A stretch of 64,000 bases of DNA from Chlamydomonas sphaeroides (taxonomy: Eukaryota > Chlorophyta > Chlorophyceae > Chlamydomonadales > Chlamydomonadaceae): NCBI GenBank assembly GCA_001662425.1, contig BDDC01000009.1:173824-237823 (forward strand), read 5' to 3'. The notes under the pieces were generated by a model. The model was not told the DNA's origin. It saw only the letters and a program-made list of their open reading frames with translations, and made no database searches. Position numbers and translations under genes: made by a program. Position 1 is the stretch's first letter. The number at the start of each line of letters is the position of its first letter. Positions 23,101-34,900 of this stretch are shown piece after piece.

Positions 23101-26100
23101 CGCAAGCTGTCGCCATAGCCTAGCGGGCTTGAGCCAGCGCGCTCACCATCCCAACACCGCACACCCCGCCCTCCCTGCCGCAAGCCCCCAGCACAGCCCC
23201 CCTCGCACCTGCGGCCCCGCCGCCTCCGTCACCGCGTTGACCAGCTGCTGCAGCACGCGCACCCCAACCGGCATGCCCACCAGCCGCTCGGGCTCCTTGC
23301 CGGAGGCGGCCGAGGCGGCGGGCGGCGGCGGCGCGGCCTTGGACTTTGCAGCCAACGGGTGCGGCGCCGGCTCCGTGGGCGGGTTGACCTGCGCCGGGGA
23401 CAAGGGGCAAAATGAGTCGGGGCCAGGGGCATAGGGCATTGCACGACCCCCACGTTCTCCCTGCATCCGGGAAGGAAACCCTTACAGCCCCAGCCAGCCG
23501 CGGCCCACCTTTTCCGGCGCCAGGTCGGCGGCCAACTCCCAGGGGTCGGTGGTCCACAGGTCGAACTTATTGCCGCTGGGCCCCACCACGGGCTCGTCCG
23601 TGAAGCACACGAACTGGAAGGCCACGGCGCCCGCCTTGAGGCAGCGCACCGTGTCGGCCCGATTCACGATGTACTCGTCCGAGGCTGCGGGCCGGGCGGG
23701 GCAGCGACAGGGCAGAGGTTCAGCACCATAGGGACGCCGGCCTTGCCCACCTACTGCTCCCCTCCTCAATGACCAGCCGCAACCTCAACGAATCCCGCCC
23801 ATGCCCCCGGGACTCAGACACCCGCTCACTCGGCCAGGAGTCCATCGCCGCATCCTCCACCGGCTGCGCCGCCAGCCACCATCGCTGGTCGGGCCAGGAG
23901 CTGTTGGCCAGGTCCAGCAGTCGCCGGAACTCGCGAGCCGTATCCACCAGGCTGCCCTTGATGTCATCAGAGGCCAGCTGGAAGCGCGCCAGGGCCGCGT
24001 CAACGGTCTCGCCGTCCTGGATCAGCACCAGCATCGGCGCGGCGCCGCTGGCAGATGTGTCGGCGGAGGGCGCGATGCCGGCGGTGGAGGTGCCGGCGAG
24101 GCGCGGTGTGGGGCCGTTGGCGGCGCCGTTGGGGACTGTGGGGCCGAGCGAGGGCGGCGCGCCGAAGCCAGCGAGCGGCGAGGGGCCGTGCGCGGGGGCC
24201 GGCGGCAGCGGGCGGCGGCCCGTGGGCGAGGCCTCCACGGGAGCCGGGAAGAAGTTGCGGGAGTTGCCGGCCTGCGGGTGGCACGTGGAGCAGACCGCCA
24301 AGCAGCATCACATGGCCGGGTCCAGGCCAAGCGATGGCACCGCGCGCATACAAACCGGGGCACAGAACAACACCGGCGACTCAGCTCCATCAAGCGGCCC
24401 AGGCCAACCACCAACTGCACGGGCTCAATCCCAAACCAGCACGCACGCACAGAAGCTCGGCACGGCATGGCGCACCTGCGGCGTCGGGCTGGCTGGCACC
24501 GCTCCCAGCCCGGGCCGGTTGCCGCCCCCCACTCCCGCCATGCCCAGGTTGCTGCGCGAGGTGGGGCCCGACATTGGGCTGGAGGGCGTGCCGTGCGAAC
24601 CAGGCGACGAGTGCGGCCCCTCCAGCAGCACCCCGTGGCCGTGGCCGTGGCCGTGGTGGTGAAAGTGCGTGTTGGCGTGGGCGCCGGGGCCGGCATGGAG
24701 GGCGTCGTGGTTGTCGAAGGAGGGGCCCGAGGAGGCCAGCGGCGAGGAGGGCGAGGCGGACACGTCGCCCTGCGCGCCCAGCGGCGGCAGGGAGGGCGCA
24801 CTGCCGCGCGGGCCGCCGGGCGAGATGGCGGGCAGCGCGCCGTCGCCCGTGACAAAGGTCTGGCGCACTGCAAGCGCGGGGGAGGAAGCGGCAGGGAGTG
24901 AATCGGGGAGGGAGCGGGTCAAGGGAGACGCAGCGCCTGATGGAGGCTTGTGGCATACGAACGGCGTGTTTGTGAACCCAGCAGCCCCAGAAGCCGCATG
25001 GCAGGGCTTCGGGGCGCCGCCACTCACCCACGAGCGTGTTGCTCTGCGCCAGTGGCCGCGGCCCGCCCGGCGGCCCGCCGCGCGGCTGCAGCCCAGGCGC
25101 GCCCGGTGGCGGCACCGGCCCCGTCGGCGAGGTCGCGACGCCGCTCAGCGACGGCCGCCGCTGCAGCAACGCGTTGTTACTGCTGCCAGCCCCACTGACG
25201 CCCGTCGGCGTGCTGGGCGCCGTCGACAGGATCCCGCCGTTCGCGTTGCCGCCGGCGCTGGACCGCGCGCCCGGCAGCGGCACGTTGCCGCCGCCGCTCA
25301 TCCGATGGATCGGCAGCGGCGCCTGGCCGGACAGGCTCGGCGTGCGCAGCGGCGATAGGGTGGGCACCAGCGGGCTGGCGGTCATGGGTCCGCCGCCGGG
25401 CCCCGAGCTGAAGACCGCAATGTCGGCGCCGCCGGAGCCACCCTTGCGCCCGCCAAGTGGGTTGCGCACGGGCGACCCCAGCGACGGCGCGCTGCCGCCG
25501 GTGTTGACGCCGCGGCGCATCGTGCCGCGGCCGCCGGCCGTGGGCGGCGGCGGGGGGTCGGCGGTGAGCGGCGTGCGCATGCGGCCGCGGGAGGGCGGCG
25601 CGCCGCCAGACTCGGAGGAGCGGCCGTTGCCGGTAATTGAGGTGCGCGCGTTGTTGCGGCCGCCGCGGGAGGGCGAGGCGCGGCTGTTGGCGGCGGACTT
25701 GACGGCGGCGGCTGCGCGGACCTGGGCGTCGCGCATAGTGGACAGCTGGGCTATGGCAAGCTGTGGGGGGCGAAGGGAAGTACCCAGGGAGCAGGGGACA
25801 GGTAAGCCTGGCCGGAGCCAGAAGCCCGGGCCCAACGCTGCCAACGCCCGCCCCATTCAGGGGTGGAGGAAAGCGACGGGGCAGCCAGGCAAGCGGGGTG
25901 GGCGTGCGTAGCCTCGTCTCCGGCCCTGCTGCTCCCGGCCCCGTTCCTCACCTCCTTGCCTCCCGTCCCCTTGTGGTTTGCCAGCTCGTCAACGCGTGCA
26001 GCCCGCGGCGTGAACCCCGTGACTCCCCAGAGGTGCCCCGGCTGACCTTCACGCCGACCCCTCGGCGCCCTGCTCGCCCTTCACATGCCCGCTGGCCCCT

Positions 26101-28353
26101 GCGCGCGCACCTGCGTATCCGCCAGGCTGCCCTCCAGCCTCCTGTAGCGGGCGGCCAGGCCCTTGAGCTCGCCCCACCGCTCCTGCGCCGCCACCGGCAG
26201 CATCCAGTCCAGGTCGGGGATGGGCGCATCCAGGCGCTTGATCTCGCGCTTGAGGCGGACCTGGGGGAGGGGCCGCGAGGTGGAGGCACCGGCAGGCGCC
26301 GAAGCCGAGGGCGTGGGCGTGCCGGGGCAGCACATGTCGCCCTGCCCGTCGCTCTCCTGCCCCCAGCTGCAGCTGACACGTAGCTCTCACGCATGGCACT
26401 TGGAGTGTGGGTTCTGCCTGCGGGTCCCTGACCGCACGCCCCTCCCTTCCCCCTTGGCCCCTCGCCCCTCGTCGTGCGGGCTGGAGCCACCGCGCCCACT
26501 ACCCCTCCACACTGCTCCTCCCTCCCAGCTGCAACCCCCGGCCTCACCATGGAGCGCACCACCAGGAACGCCCGCCGCCTCGCCGCGTGCGACCTGCCGC
26601 GCCACTCAGCCGGCTCCTCCTCCGAGCTGCGGTCCAGCTCCGTGGGCAGATTGTTCTGGCGGAACACGGTCAGGATCTGCGCCAGGAGCGGTGGCATGGA
26701 ACGGCAAGGCGAGGCCATGAGGCATACGGCCCCAGGCGGCGGCGGCGGCGGCAAGCGGCCGGCCGGCCAGACGACAGCGCCCCGCGCACCCGGCAGCAGC
26801 CGGCTACTGCCGCGCGAGCACCAGCCCGGCCTGCCCGCTGCCCACCTGCCGCAGCACGTCGCTGGCGCCCCCCAGCACCTCGCCCTCGCCCGCCCGCTCC
26901 GCGCTGGCGGCCGCCGCCGCCAGCGCCTCCTCGTAGCGCTGCGCCAGCAGGCGCTCGATGGCGCGCTTCTCGGTGTGCAGGATGGAGCCGCTGCGGGGGC
27001 GGGGGACGTCAAGGGGAAGGGAGCGGGCGGGCACGGTTGGGGAGGACAGCAGCAGGCACCAGGGCCAGGGGGACGACAGGGAGCTGGAAGCGCCACAGTC
27101 TCCGGCAGTAGCGGTGATGGGATGATGCAGGCACGATGCAAGTACAGCCGTGCTGGCGTGTGCGCAGCCACCGGCACGCGCCCGTCCAGGGCGGGCCGGC
27201 GGCACAAACAAGGTTTCATGCGGGGCTGTTGTGGCCCCCACCTCTCCATGCCCCGCCGCCCCACCTATTGAGCTTAGCGATGGCGCTGGTAAGGTCCGCA
27301 TTCTCGTCCGCATCGGCCAGCAGCGGTATGGGCTCCTGGGGGCAGCAGCGGCAACACAGGCGAGGCAGGCGGGTGGACCAGGGGTACGCGCACTGCAAGT
27401 CCAGGCACGAGGCGGGGAGGGCTGGGGCGTGCAGCGCGGGGGGGAGCTACGGGGGGGAGCTACGTGCGCCCGCAGGCGCGTGGGAGCCAGCACGCAGGAA
27501 GGATACGGGGCGGGGAAGCCGAAGGCCTAAGGCTCGGCCCGGCATCGCACGCCTGGCGCCTGGCGCCTGGCCGGACGTGGTGGGATGGCAGTGGGAGGGT
27601 TCCCCCCAGCTGGGGGCATAGGCGTAGCGGCGGGGTCCGCTGCTGCCTCTGCGGGTACGCAGTGCGCCTGCCGCTAGGGCTAGTGCGTCAGCTACCTGCG
27701 TCAGCTTCTTGACCAGCTCGTCGAGGTTGGTTGAGGAGTCGCCCCGCTTTAGCGCGGGGCGCTGAAGGCCTGTGGACCGGGAGGGTGTCGTAGGTGCCTT
27801 GAGAGTGCGAGGAGAGGCTGGCGAGAGGTGTGGGTGCGGGGCGCCGGGGTTGCTGCGGGTGGGGAACGGCGCCTACGGGAAGGGCCCGGGAGCTTCCTTC
27901 GCAGCCTAAGCCGTTGCGGTAGTGGCTGTCGGGCTTGCTTGGCAAGAGCGGGCACCGAAGGGTAGACAAGTGGTTGCGCTTGGCCCTCCCCCGACGCACG
28001 CCGCTCCGCCGTGCCCGCTGCCGGCAGCAAACCCGAAGCCGTGTGTGCCAAGCAACGAGTTTAACATCGAAACATCTCGTGATAAGCGTCGTAATCTAAG
28101 CCATGTGGATGCGGCAGCGCGCGCGAAAGCTACGCTTGCAAGGACTAACGTGCACGCATGCGTCGCGCCTTCAGCTGACGCACACATCAAGCCTGCGGTC
28201 GGTAGCTGAGCTGTAGAAGCCAATACACGTTTACGTACCAAGGAACTCGTCGAGCTGCTTGGAGCGCATGGAGCGCCAGGCGCCCCTGCAGTAGAGGGTC
28301 CACCATTCTCCCTTCGGGGGAGCCTGCTGGTGGATACTGCCAGCGTTCCCCAT
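17194..28353 (-). CDS. Large N-myristoylation-motif protein with two C-terminal USP-like domains
   Basis: 1672 residues in 26 phase-consistent exons: 28353-28239, 27769-27696, 27335-27265, 26990-26846, 26676-26548, 26260-26111, 25760-25028, 24867-24476, 24271-23830, 23684-23509, 23388-23209, 22886-22798, 22570-22435, 22180-22083, 21535-21406, 21148-21099, 20917-20767, 20559-20501, 20306-19820, 19643-19509, 19219-19037, 18849-18499, 18239-18097, 17903-17855, 17698-17593, 17438-17194. The start MGNAGS fits an N-myristoylation signal. Residues about 65-230 look helical. Residues about 240-600 are a Ser/Pro/Gly-rich disordered region with a His-Gly run. A folded middle (about 560-1110) is unrecognised. 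Residues about 1305-1490 and 1500-1650 each resemble a universal stress protein fold (YLVLVQ...VHLLTVVPSE...GVLVVGSQS...LPVILVTA; then MAVVERHSRP...GAQLLALQLAP...CPVIIYPE). A poly-Ala stretch lies near 1170-1220. The role is probably membrane-tethered signalling, but that is inference. Exon 17 uses a GC donor. Confidence 0.8.
20016..20060 (-). repeat. Poly-alanine coding triplet tract
   Basis: GCG/GCC triplet run inside exon 19 of the USP-domain gene, encoding a stretch of about 13 alanines. A second, shorter Ala run lies at about 20155-20180. These are likely length-variable linkers. Confidence 0.75.
21579..21973. other. Assembly gap, 395 N
   Basis: A run of N falls wholly inside intron 14 of the USP-domain gene (between 22082 and 21536). 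The flanking exons join in phase (ending KRRKT-E, continuing WFVSRSCHD), so no coding exon appears to be lost. A short extra phase-neutral exon cannot be excluded. Confidence 0.95.
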
Positions 28354-28993
28354 GGCTTTGTATTAACAAGACAGAAGGCCTTATGAGCAGAGCATTGCTG
28401 ATGCGCTATGCGGCGCTGTGCGCCGGAGAGGCTTTCTCATGCACATGTGCGTAATAGATGGAGTTGGGTCGCAATCGATACGTTATTCTGTTGAGAGGGG
28501 TCCGTCGGTGGCCGTCAGTGTCCAGTACGGATCGTGCTCCCCGAGTCCAGGTTTGAACGGCAGGGCGGAAGTGCGCATCCGCGCTGCTGCACCTATTATT
28601 CCAACAGTGTCAAGCCAACCGCGGATTACTCAGGTGAGTGTCCGGGTGGCACGGGTAGGGCGGGCGGCACCAGGACGCCGGGGAGAACACGGCGGAATTA
28701 CTTTTCAAGGGCGTACCAAGGCGATGTGCATGCCCTGTGCCGTGACCCTGCACGCCAGCGGCATGTCACACGCGTGGGCAAGGCCTCTGCCGAGCTTCCT
28801 GGGTAGCGGTGCACGGTTCTTGGTCCATCAGGGGTTCCCCTGAAGTTCATAGGGCGTCTTGCCGGGGTGGGGGAGGGCGGACAGGCCTGGTTTGTGTGTC
28901 AGCGAAAATTGTAGATGTGTCCCCTAGCGACGCCACCCTGAGTGCATTCACACCCCTCACGCTGCACCACGCTCGCTCTGCGCCACTTGCACC
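28354..28993. promoter_or_regulatory. Divergent promoter region USP-domain gene / HEL2-type ligase
   Basis: 640 bp lie between the two divergent start codons. It includes AT-richer patches near 28360-28400 and 28590-28620. An open frame at 28418-28843 (+) lacks protein character and is not called. No specific promoter element can be named. Confidence 0.45.
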
Positions 28994-31900
28994 ATGGCGC
29001 AAGAGGACGACCTCTGTATTGTTTGTGCAGACCCGCTCGCATTCACAGCCTTTGGCGTATGCGGCCACAGAGAGGTGTGCTCACGATGTGTGGCGCGTAT
29101 GAGATTCGTGCTGAAGGACACGGGATGCTGCTTCTGCCGCCAAGACAACCCGGAGGTCTTCTTCACGCGGTTCGCTGGCGACTTCACGGCGCGGGTGGCG
29201 CCGGAAGACTTCGCAGGGCTGAAGGTTTGTCTGGCGTGATCAGGCGCTGTTGTGGCTCAGCCGCGAGCATGCAATGGCCTCGCAGGCGCGCGCCGAGCGG
29301 CGAGAGCTCTTCTACCTACCCGAGGTCAATGGATATTTCGATGACGAGCGCCACTATCAGGAAATTCGGTGCGTATGCGCTACAGGCCGTTCATGACGAC
29401 CATGTCAGCGCCAAACGGTAGCAAAGCAAGATATACAATGACATTGCGCACATTGATGGGCTTTACGAACTTTGAGCCACACTCCTGGCCGGGGTCGGAC
29501 TTTGCCCGTGACCTGGGCGTGGGCCCACGCGCCCGGCGGTTCAACGACCCGCGTGGCACGGAATCCAGCCTTCCGCTCGCCGCAGTGCCTCCCTCATGGC
29601 GCAGCGCCGTATGTTGCTCCACCCGGGCCTGTAATGGGGGCAGCGCCCCATCGCCCCAGCAGCACCAACGGCAGCTACTGCCAGCAGCTCCATGGCTGCG
29701 CCAGCAGGCCCCCGCGGCTCAGCGCGCCTGCGCCTCTGCCGCCCCGGCCCATCTGCGGACGCGGCCAGCGCCGGCGGTCCATGCTTGCCCGAATCCCTGT
29801 CCCGGCGCTTATCAGCGACACGCCGCAGGCCGCCGCTTACGCCGGACGCTGAGGTCCTGCCGGGCCCACGCCCGGCGCCTCAGCTGCAGCTGCAGCCTGG
29901 CGAGGCCGCACGCCCAGCCTCTTACTTGGCCGCCCCATATTTCCCCGGCTAGCCAAAAGCTGCGGCGTGGCTGCAAGCGAACGGAGCGGCGCGGCGCAGC
30001 ACCGGCTGTGCCACCCCGTGTTGCACACACAGCGCGCCGCTGCGGCGTTGGCGAGGCGAGGCCGCTGGAGCTGGCGCGCACGGAACACCGGACAGCTAAA
30101 CGCACCCACCAGCAAGGCACGCTCGGTGCGGTCGGCGCAGCGGTCGACGCAGCGGTCGGCGCAGCGCGTGCTGCGCTGCTGCTGGCGCTGCGTGCGGATG
30201 CCGGGCACGGTGGCCGCCTGGTGCCTCATCCCAGGCGGCAGCAGCGGGGGCCACACGGCTGCGGACCCTGGCGCGTGGCCCGGCGCTACGCGCCCTGACC
30301 GCCGTCGCCCACCGACTCCCTGGCGTGCCGCCCAGGCCGCTGCGCCTGCTGCGGCGCCGCCGCAGCAGCAGGCGACAGCGCCAGTCGGCAGTTGCGGCAG
30401 CAGCAGGCGACAGCGCCAGTTGGAAGCAGCGGCAGCAGCAGGCGACAGCGCCAGTTGGCAGCAGCGGCAGCAGCAGGCCGCCACGGAGCGCGATAGGCAG
30501 CTTCAGTTGTCCGGGCTGCACACACATCCAGGGTTCCCGTGCGGGGCCGCCGGCTTTCCGCTCGGGGCCAGACTGCCTCGCAACCCCGGCGCCGCACCCC
30601 TGCCCCCTTGGGCCGCAGGTCGCTGTGCGGCTTCTCGCACCCCATCATGGGCTCGCCGGGCGGCGGCGGCGGCGGGCGCAGCAAGTTCACCAACTTCGTG
30701 GCGCTCAAGAAGCACATCGAGGCCACCTTTAACCAGCAGTTCTGCGACGTGTGCGTCAAGGGCCGCAAGGTGCGGTGGGGCGGTGGCGGGGTCGGGGTGG
30801 GGACGGGGGTGGGAAGCGCAGAAAGCGAATGGCCCCTGGCGCGGGCCAGTCCCCACCCCACCCTTCCCGAGACTGCCTCTCGGGGCCCAACAGCATGAGC
30901 GGCGGGGTCGTCGGGTGAGATCCGGCCAGCGCGACCACTAATCCTGCACCGCCCTTGCCCCTTCCCTGCCCAAACAGGTCTTCGTGTCGGAGCAGATCCT
31001 GTACAGCAAGGACGCCCTGCGGCGGCACCTGGAGGTGGGATAGGGCGGCACAAGCGGGCGAGCCTGTGGGGCCGGGGAAGACGGCAGAGGGCACGGGGGC
31101 GCAGGGGCCCGGCCTGGAAGGCGGCGTGGTGCAGCGGCGTTGGCTGGGCTGCTGCTGGTCGGCATCGGCGGGCTAGCACACCGCCGGCCACCAGCCTGCG
31201 CCGCGCATGCCCCATCAACTGGTCGCTGCACCCCTGCCCATGCCAGGTGGGCGACGAGTCGGGGCCGCTTGCTGAGAGCGGCTTCAAGGGCCACCCACTG
31301 TGCAAGTTCTGCCGCACGCGCTTCTACGACGCCAACGAGCTGTACAAGTGGGTTGATGCAGAGAGGGTGGGGTGGGGAGCAGCACTTGGCGGGCGCTGGG
31401 GGGAGCCGCTGGAAGCCGGCGCGTCTGCTGAGGGCGGCTCCGTGTTGTTGTTGGTGGTGCCCGCAGGCACATGGAGGGCAGCCACGAGCACTGCTTCCTG
31501 TGCCGCCGCGCGGCGCCGGGGCAGTACGTGTATTTCAGGCACTACAAGGTACGGCACTGCAGGTGTACGACAGGGCAGCGGTACGGTACGGCTGCAGCGG
31601 GCGTGACCCCTTGTCCCGCCTCCACGCTGACCGCGCGCCGCCCCTGCCACCCCTTCCCCGCCGCGTGGCCACAACCCCGGCTGTCTGCCGTCATCGCAGG
31701 AGCTGGAGGGTGAGTGCGGCCGGCCCCATGTGCATTGCCGCCGGGGCTGGGGGCCTCGGCACGCCGCGGCCAGCCTCCTCGCGCCTCACTCTCGACGCGT
31801 CTGCCCCCGCCCGCTCCCCCCTGCCCTCCAGACCACTTCACCAAGCAGCACCACCCCTGCCCCCACCCCACCTGCCTGGAGAACAAGTTCGTGGTGTTTG

Positions 31901-34900
31901 ACACCGAGTACGAGCTCAAGGCGCACTTTGCGTCGGAGCACGGCGACGAGGTGCGGCGCGGCGGACGAGCAGGGGACGCGGGGGTGCTGGTTTCGGGGAA
32001 GGATGGGGGGTTTGGGTTGCGGAGTCGGTGCCGAGCTTGTGCTCTGGGCGCATTGTGTGGCGGGAAGCACGGTGCAGACGTGGGCAGCAGCAGGCTAGCT
32101 GCAGTTGAGGCACGCGTGGGACGGGCAGGGCAGGGAGCTGGCATGACACGGCCGCCGCGGAGGCTCGCTGCCGCCTGGTCGCGCTGCACCTCTGCCCGGC
32201 GCATACCACCCCGCCACCCATATGCTCACACGCTGCCCCCTGCCCTGGGCCTGCCGCCAACCCCCCCAGTTGAAAATGACGGGTGCCCAGCGGCGGCAGG
32301 CCATGACCATTCCGCTCAACATCCAGTACCGCAGCCACGACGACGAGGAGACGGAGCCGGGGCCTAGTGCGCGCTTCGAGCGGGCAGGTGGGCGGGGCAC
32401 GCAGCAGGGCACGCAGCAGGGCACGCAGCAGCGGCGCAGGCGGCGCTCGGGCCGCGGGGCTTCACACGAGTCTGGAGGCGGGCCCATGCCGGGCGCCTAA
32501 GCGCCGCAATGCGCGCACCCCTGCATGCTTTTGCCAGGTCCACGAGGGGCACGCAGCATGGGTGCACACAGGGTCCGCTCATGTCGCCCTGCCCCGCTCC
32601 TCCGCAGCCGTGGTCATTGGCGGGGGCTACAATGTGGGCAGCCGCGCGGCACGGGGCGGCCGGGGCCGCCAGGACGCGGGCGGCCAGGGAGGCTTCGGTG
32701 GCGGGGGGCTGCACCACAGCCGCTCGGAGCCGCAGATCGCGCAGGACAGCGGGCCCGAGGTGGGCGGGGCGGGGGGCGCTGGCTGGCGGGGGGCCGGGCT
32801 TGAGAGGGCAGATGAGTCCGTGAGGAGCTGGGAACCCAATGGTCGTAATCACGGGACCGTGTGGGCGGGGCTGATGCAGGCCCTGCCACGGCTGATCCAG
32901 GACAGGGCCGCGGGACTGGAGCGGCGGGCTTAGCACCTGGTTAGGTGTCCAGCTAGTTTGTCCAGGGCTCGATTATCATACCCTGCACTGCCACCTCCCC
33001 CGCTTCTGTCCCCGCCCAGTTGAGCGAGGTGACCTTCACGGCCGCGGACTTCCCCGCGCCATCCAGCTCCGCCGCCGCCGGGGGCGGCGCGCTGGGCCGC
33101 TGGGCGGCGTTTGCGGGCGCGCAGGGCGACCCGTCGGCGCTGCAGAGCGAGCAGGACTTCCCCGCGCTGCCGTCGCTGAGTAAGAACCAGCGCAAGCGCA
33201 TCAAGGAGCAGCAGCGCACGCTGGTCGACAGGCTGTCGGCGGCGGCGGCGCCGCCGCGCGTGCTCAATCGCGCTATGGGTGGTGGCGGAGGGGCAGGAGG
33301 GGGAGGAAGCGCGGGGCCCTCGGGCTCGGCGGCGGCGGTGGTTGGCGCGCAGTCGCTGCCCGGGGCGGACGACTTCCCGGCGCTGCGCCCCGGCGCCCCG
33401 GCGCCGCCGCCGTTCGCGCCCGCGCCCGCGGCCCGGCCCGCGGCGGCGGCGGCGGCGGCGGCTGCCGCCACCGGCCCCTCCACCACCGCCGCGTTCTTCG
33501 GGTCGTCATCTCGCACCGCCGACGTCGTCGCGCCGGCGGCCGTCAACAAGCGGCCGCCGGGCTTCAGCCAAACGGAGTTCCCGTCTCTCGGCGGCAACAG
33601 CGCCGGGCCCCCCGCCCCTGACCCCAAGTTCAAGCCAAAAAAGAAGCAGCAGGCCCAGCCGCCAGCCTCGCCGCCGCCGCCGCCTGCTGCCTACAGCGGC
33701 GCCGCCGCCGGCACGTCCTCGCCGCCGCCGCCGCCCTCGGCGGGCCTGTCCCGCGCGGACGTCCTGCATACCCTGTTCATGCGGCCGGGCTCGGCCGCCG
33801 CGGCGGCGGCGCCGTCAGCGGCGGTGGAGCCGCCGCCGTCGACGGATCCCGACCTCGGCGCCGAAGACTTCCCGTCGCTGCCGCCGGGCAGCAAGCCCGC
33901 CGGCAGGGCCTTCCGCGGTGCCATCAAGGTCACGCACAAGAAGACCCCGACGGCGGCGGCGCCCGCCAGCCCTGCGCCGGCGGCGGCGGCGGCACCGCCG
34001 GCGGCTGGCGGCGGCGGCGTGTCGGACAGCCTCAAGTCCGCCAACCGCAACCTGGTTGACCGCATCAAGCGCCAGCTCAGCGGCTCGGCCTTCGACACGT
34101 TCCGGCAGCAGAGCATGCTGTTCATGCGGGGCGAGCTGGCGGCCGAGGAGTACCACGACTACATGGTGAGGGGCTGGGGCACTGCACGATAGCTGAGGAC
34201 AGGATGGCATGTGCTGGTGCCTTCCTTGTGATGCCGATGTCGTGCTTGGGATGTGCTGGCGCTCGCTTTGGGTACAGCCCTTCAATGCAGCAGCGGCGGC
34301 ACATGGCGCGGCCAATGAGTAGGGTATCCTATGAGCCCCTGCCGCCCTGCTGCCGCTCCCCAGGTGTCCCTGGGCCTGCTGTGCCTGACCGCCGAGCTTG
34401 TGTCGCTGTGCCCCGATGCGGCAAAGCGCCGCAGCCTGCTGGCGGTGCACAGCCGCTTCATCGCGTCGCCGGCGGCGCAGGTGGGCCGCCGCAGCGAGAG
34501 GACGCGGCTGCGCGGCGGGCAGGCGCTGCACAGGGCATGTAGCTTCATCGAGTCACCGGCGGGCTCTGGGGAGTGGGGGCGCTTCTGTCAGTCCTGGGGC
34601 CGGGTGGCGCCGTGGGGCACGGAAGCAGGCGCAGCACGGCGCGCATTGTGGCCTGGGGCTCCGTCCCGCGGCCCAGCAACTGCCACAGGAGCAGGTTCCG
34701 CAGCAACGCACATCATGCTCACGCACACTCCGCTGCCCCCAGTGTTGCCCGGCGCCAGGAACCCACGCTCGCGGGCGCAGGAACACTATCATAGGCTATC
34801 ATGTTTTGATCATGTCTACACTGGATTCGTGGTTGCCTTCTAAGCAATCCAGCCTCCCGGCCCCCAGGACCCCACGCTGGTTGGCGCGGGCTGGATGCCG

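Noticed and set aside
28418..28843. 141-codon open frame upstream of the HEL2-type gene
   Set aside because: No conserved character; it falls in the divergent promoter region.
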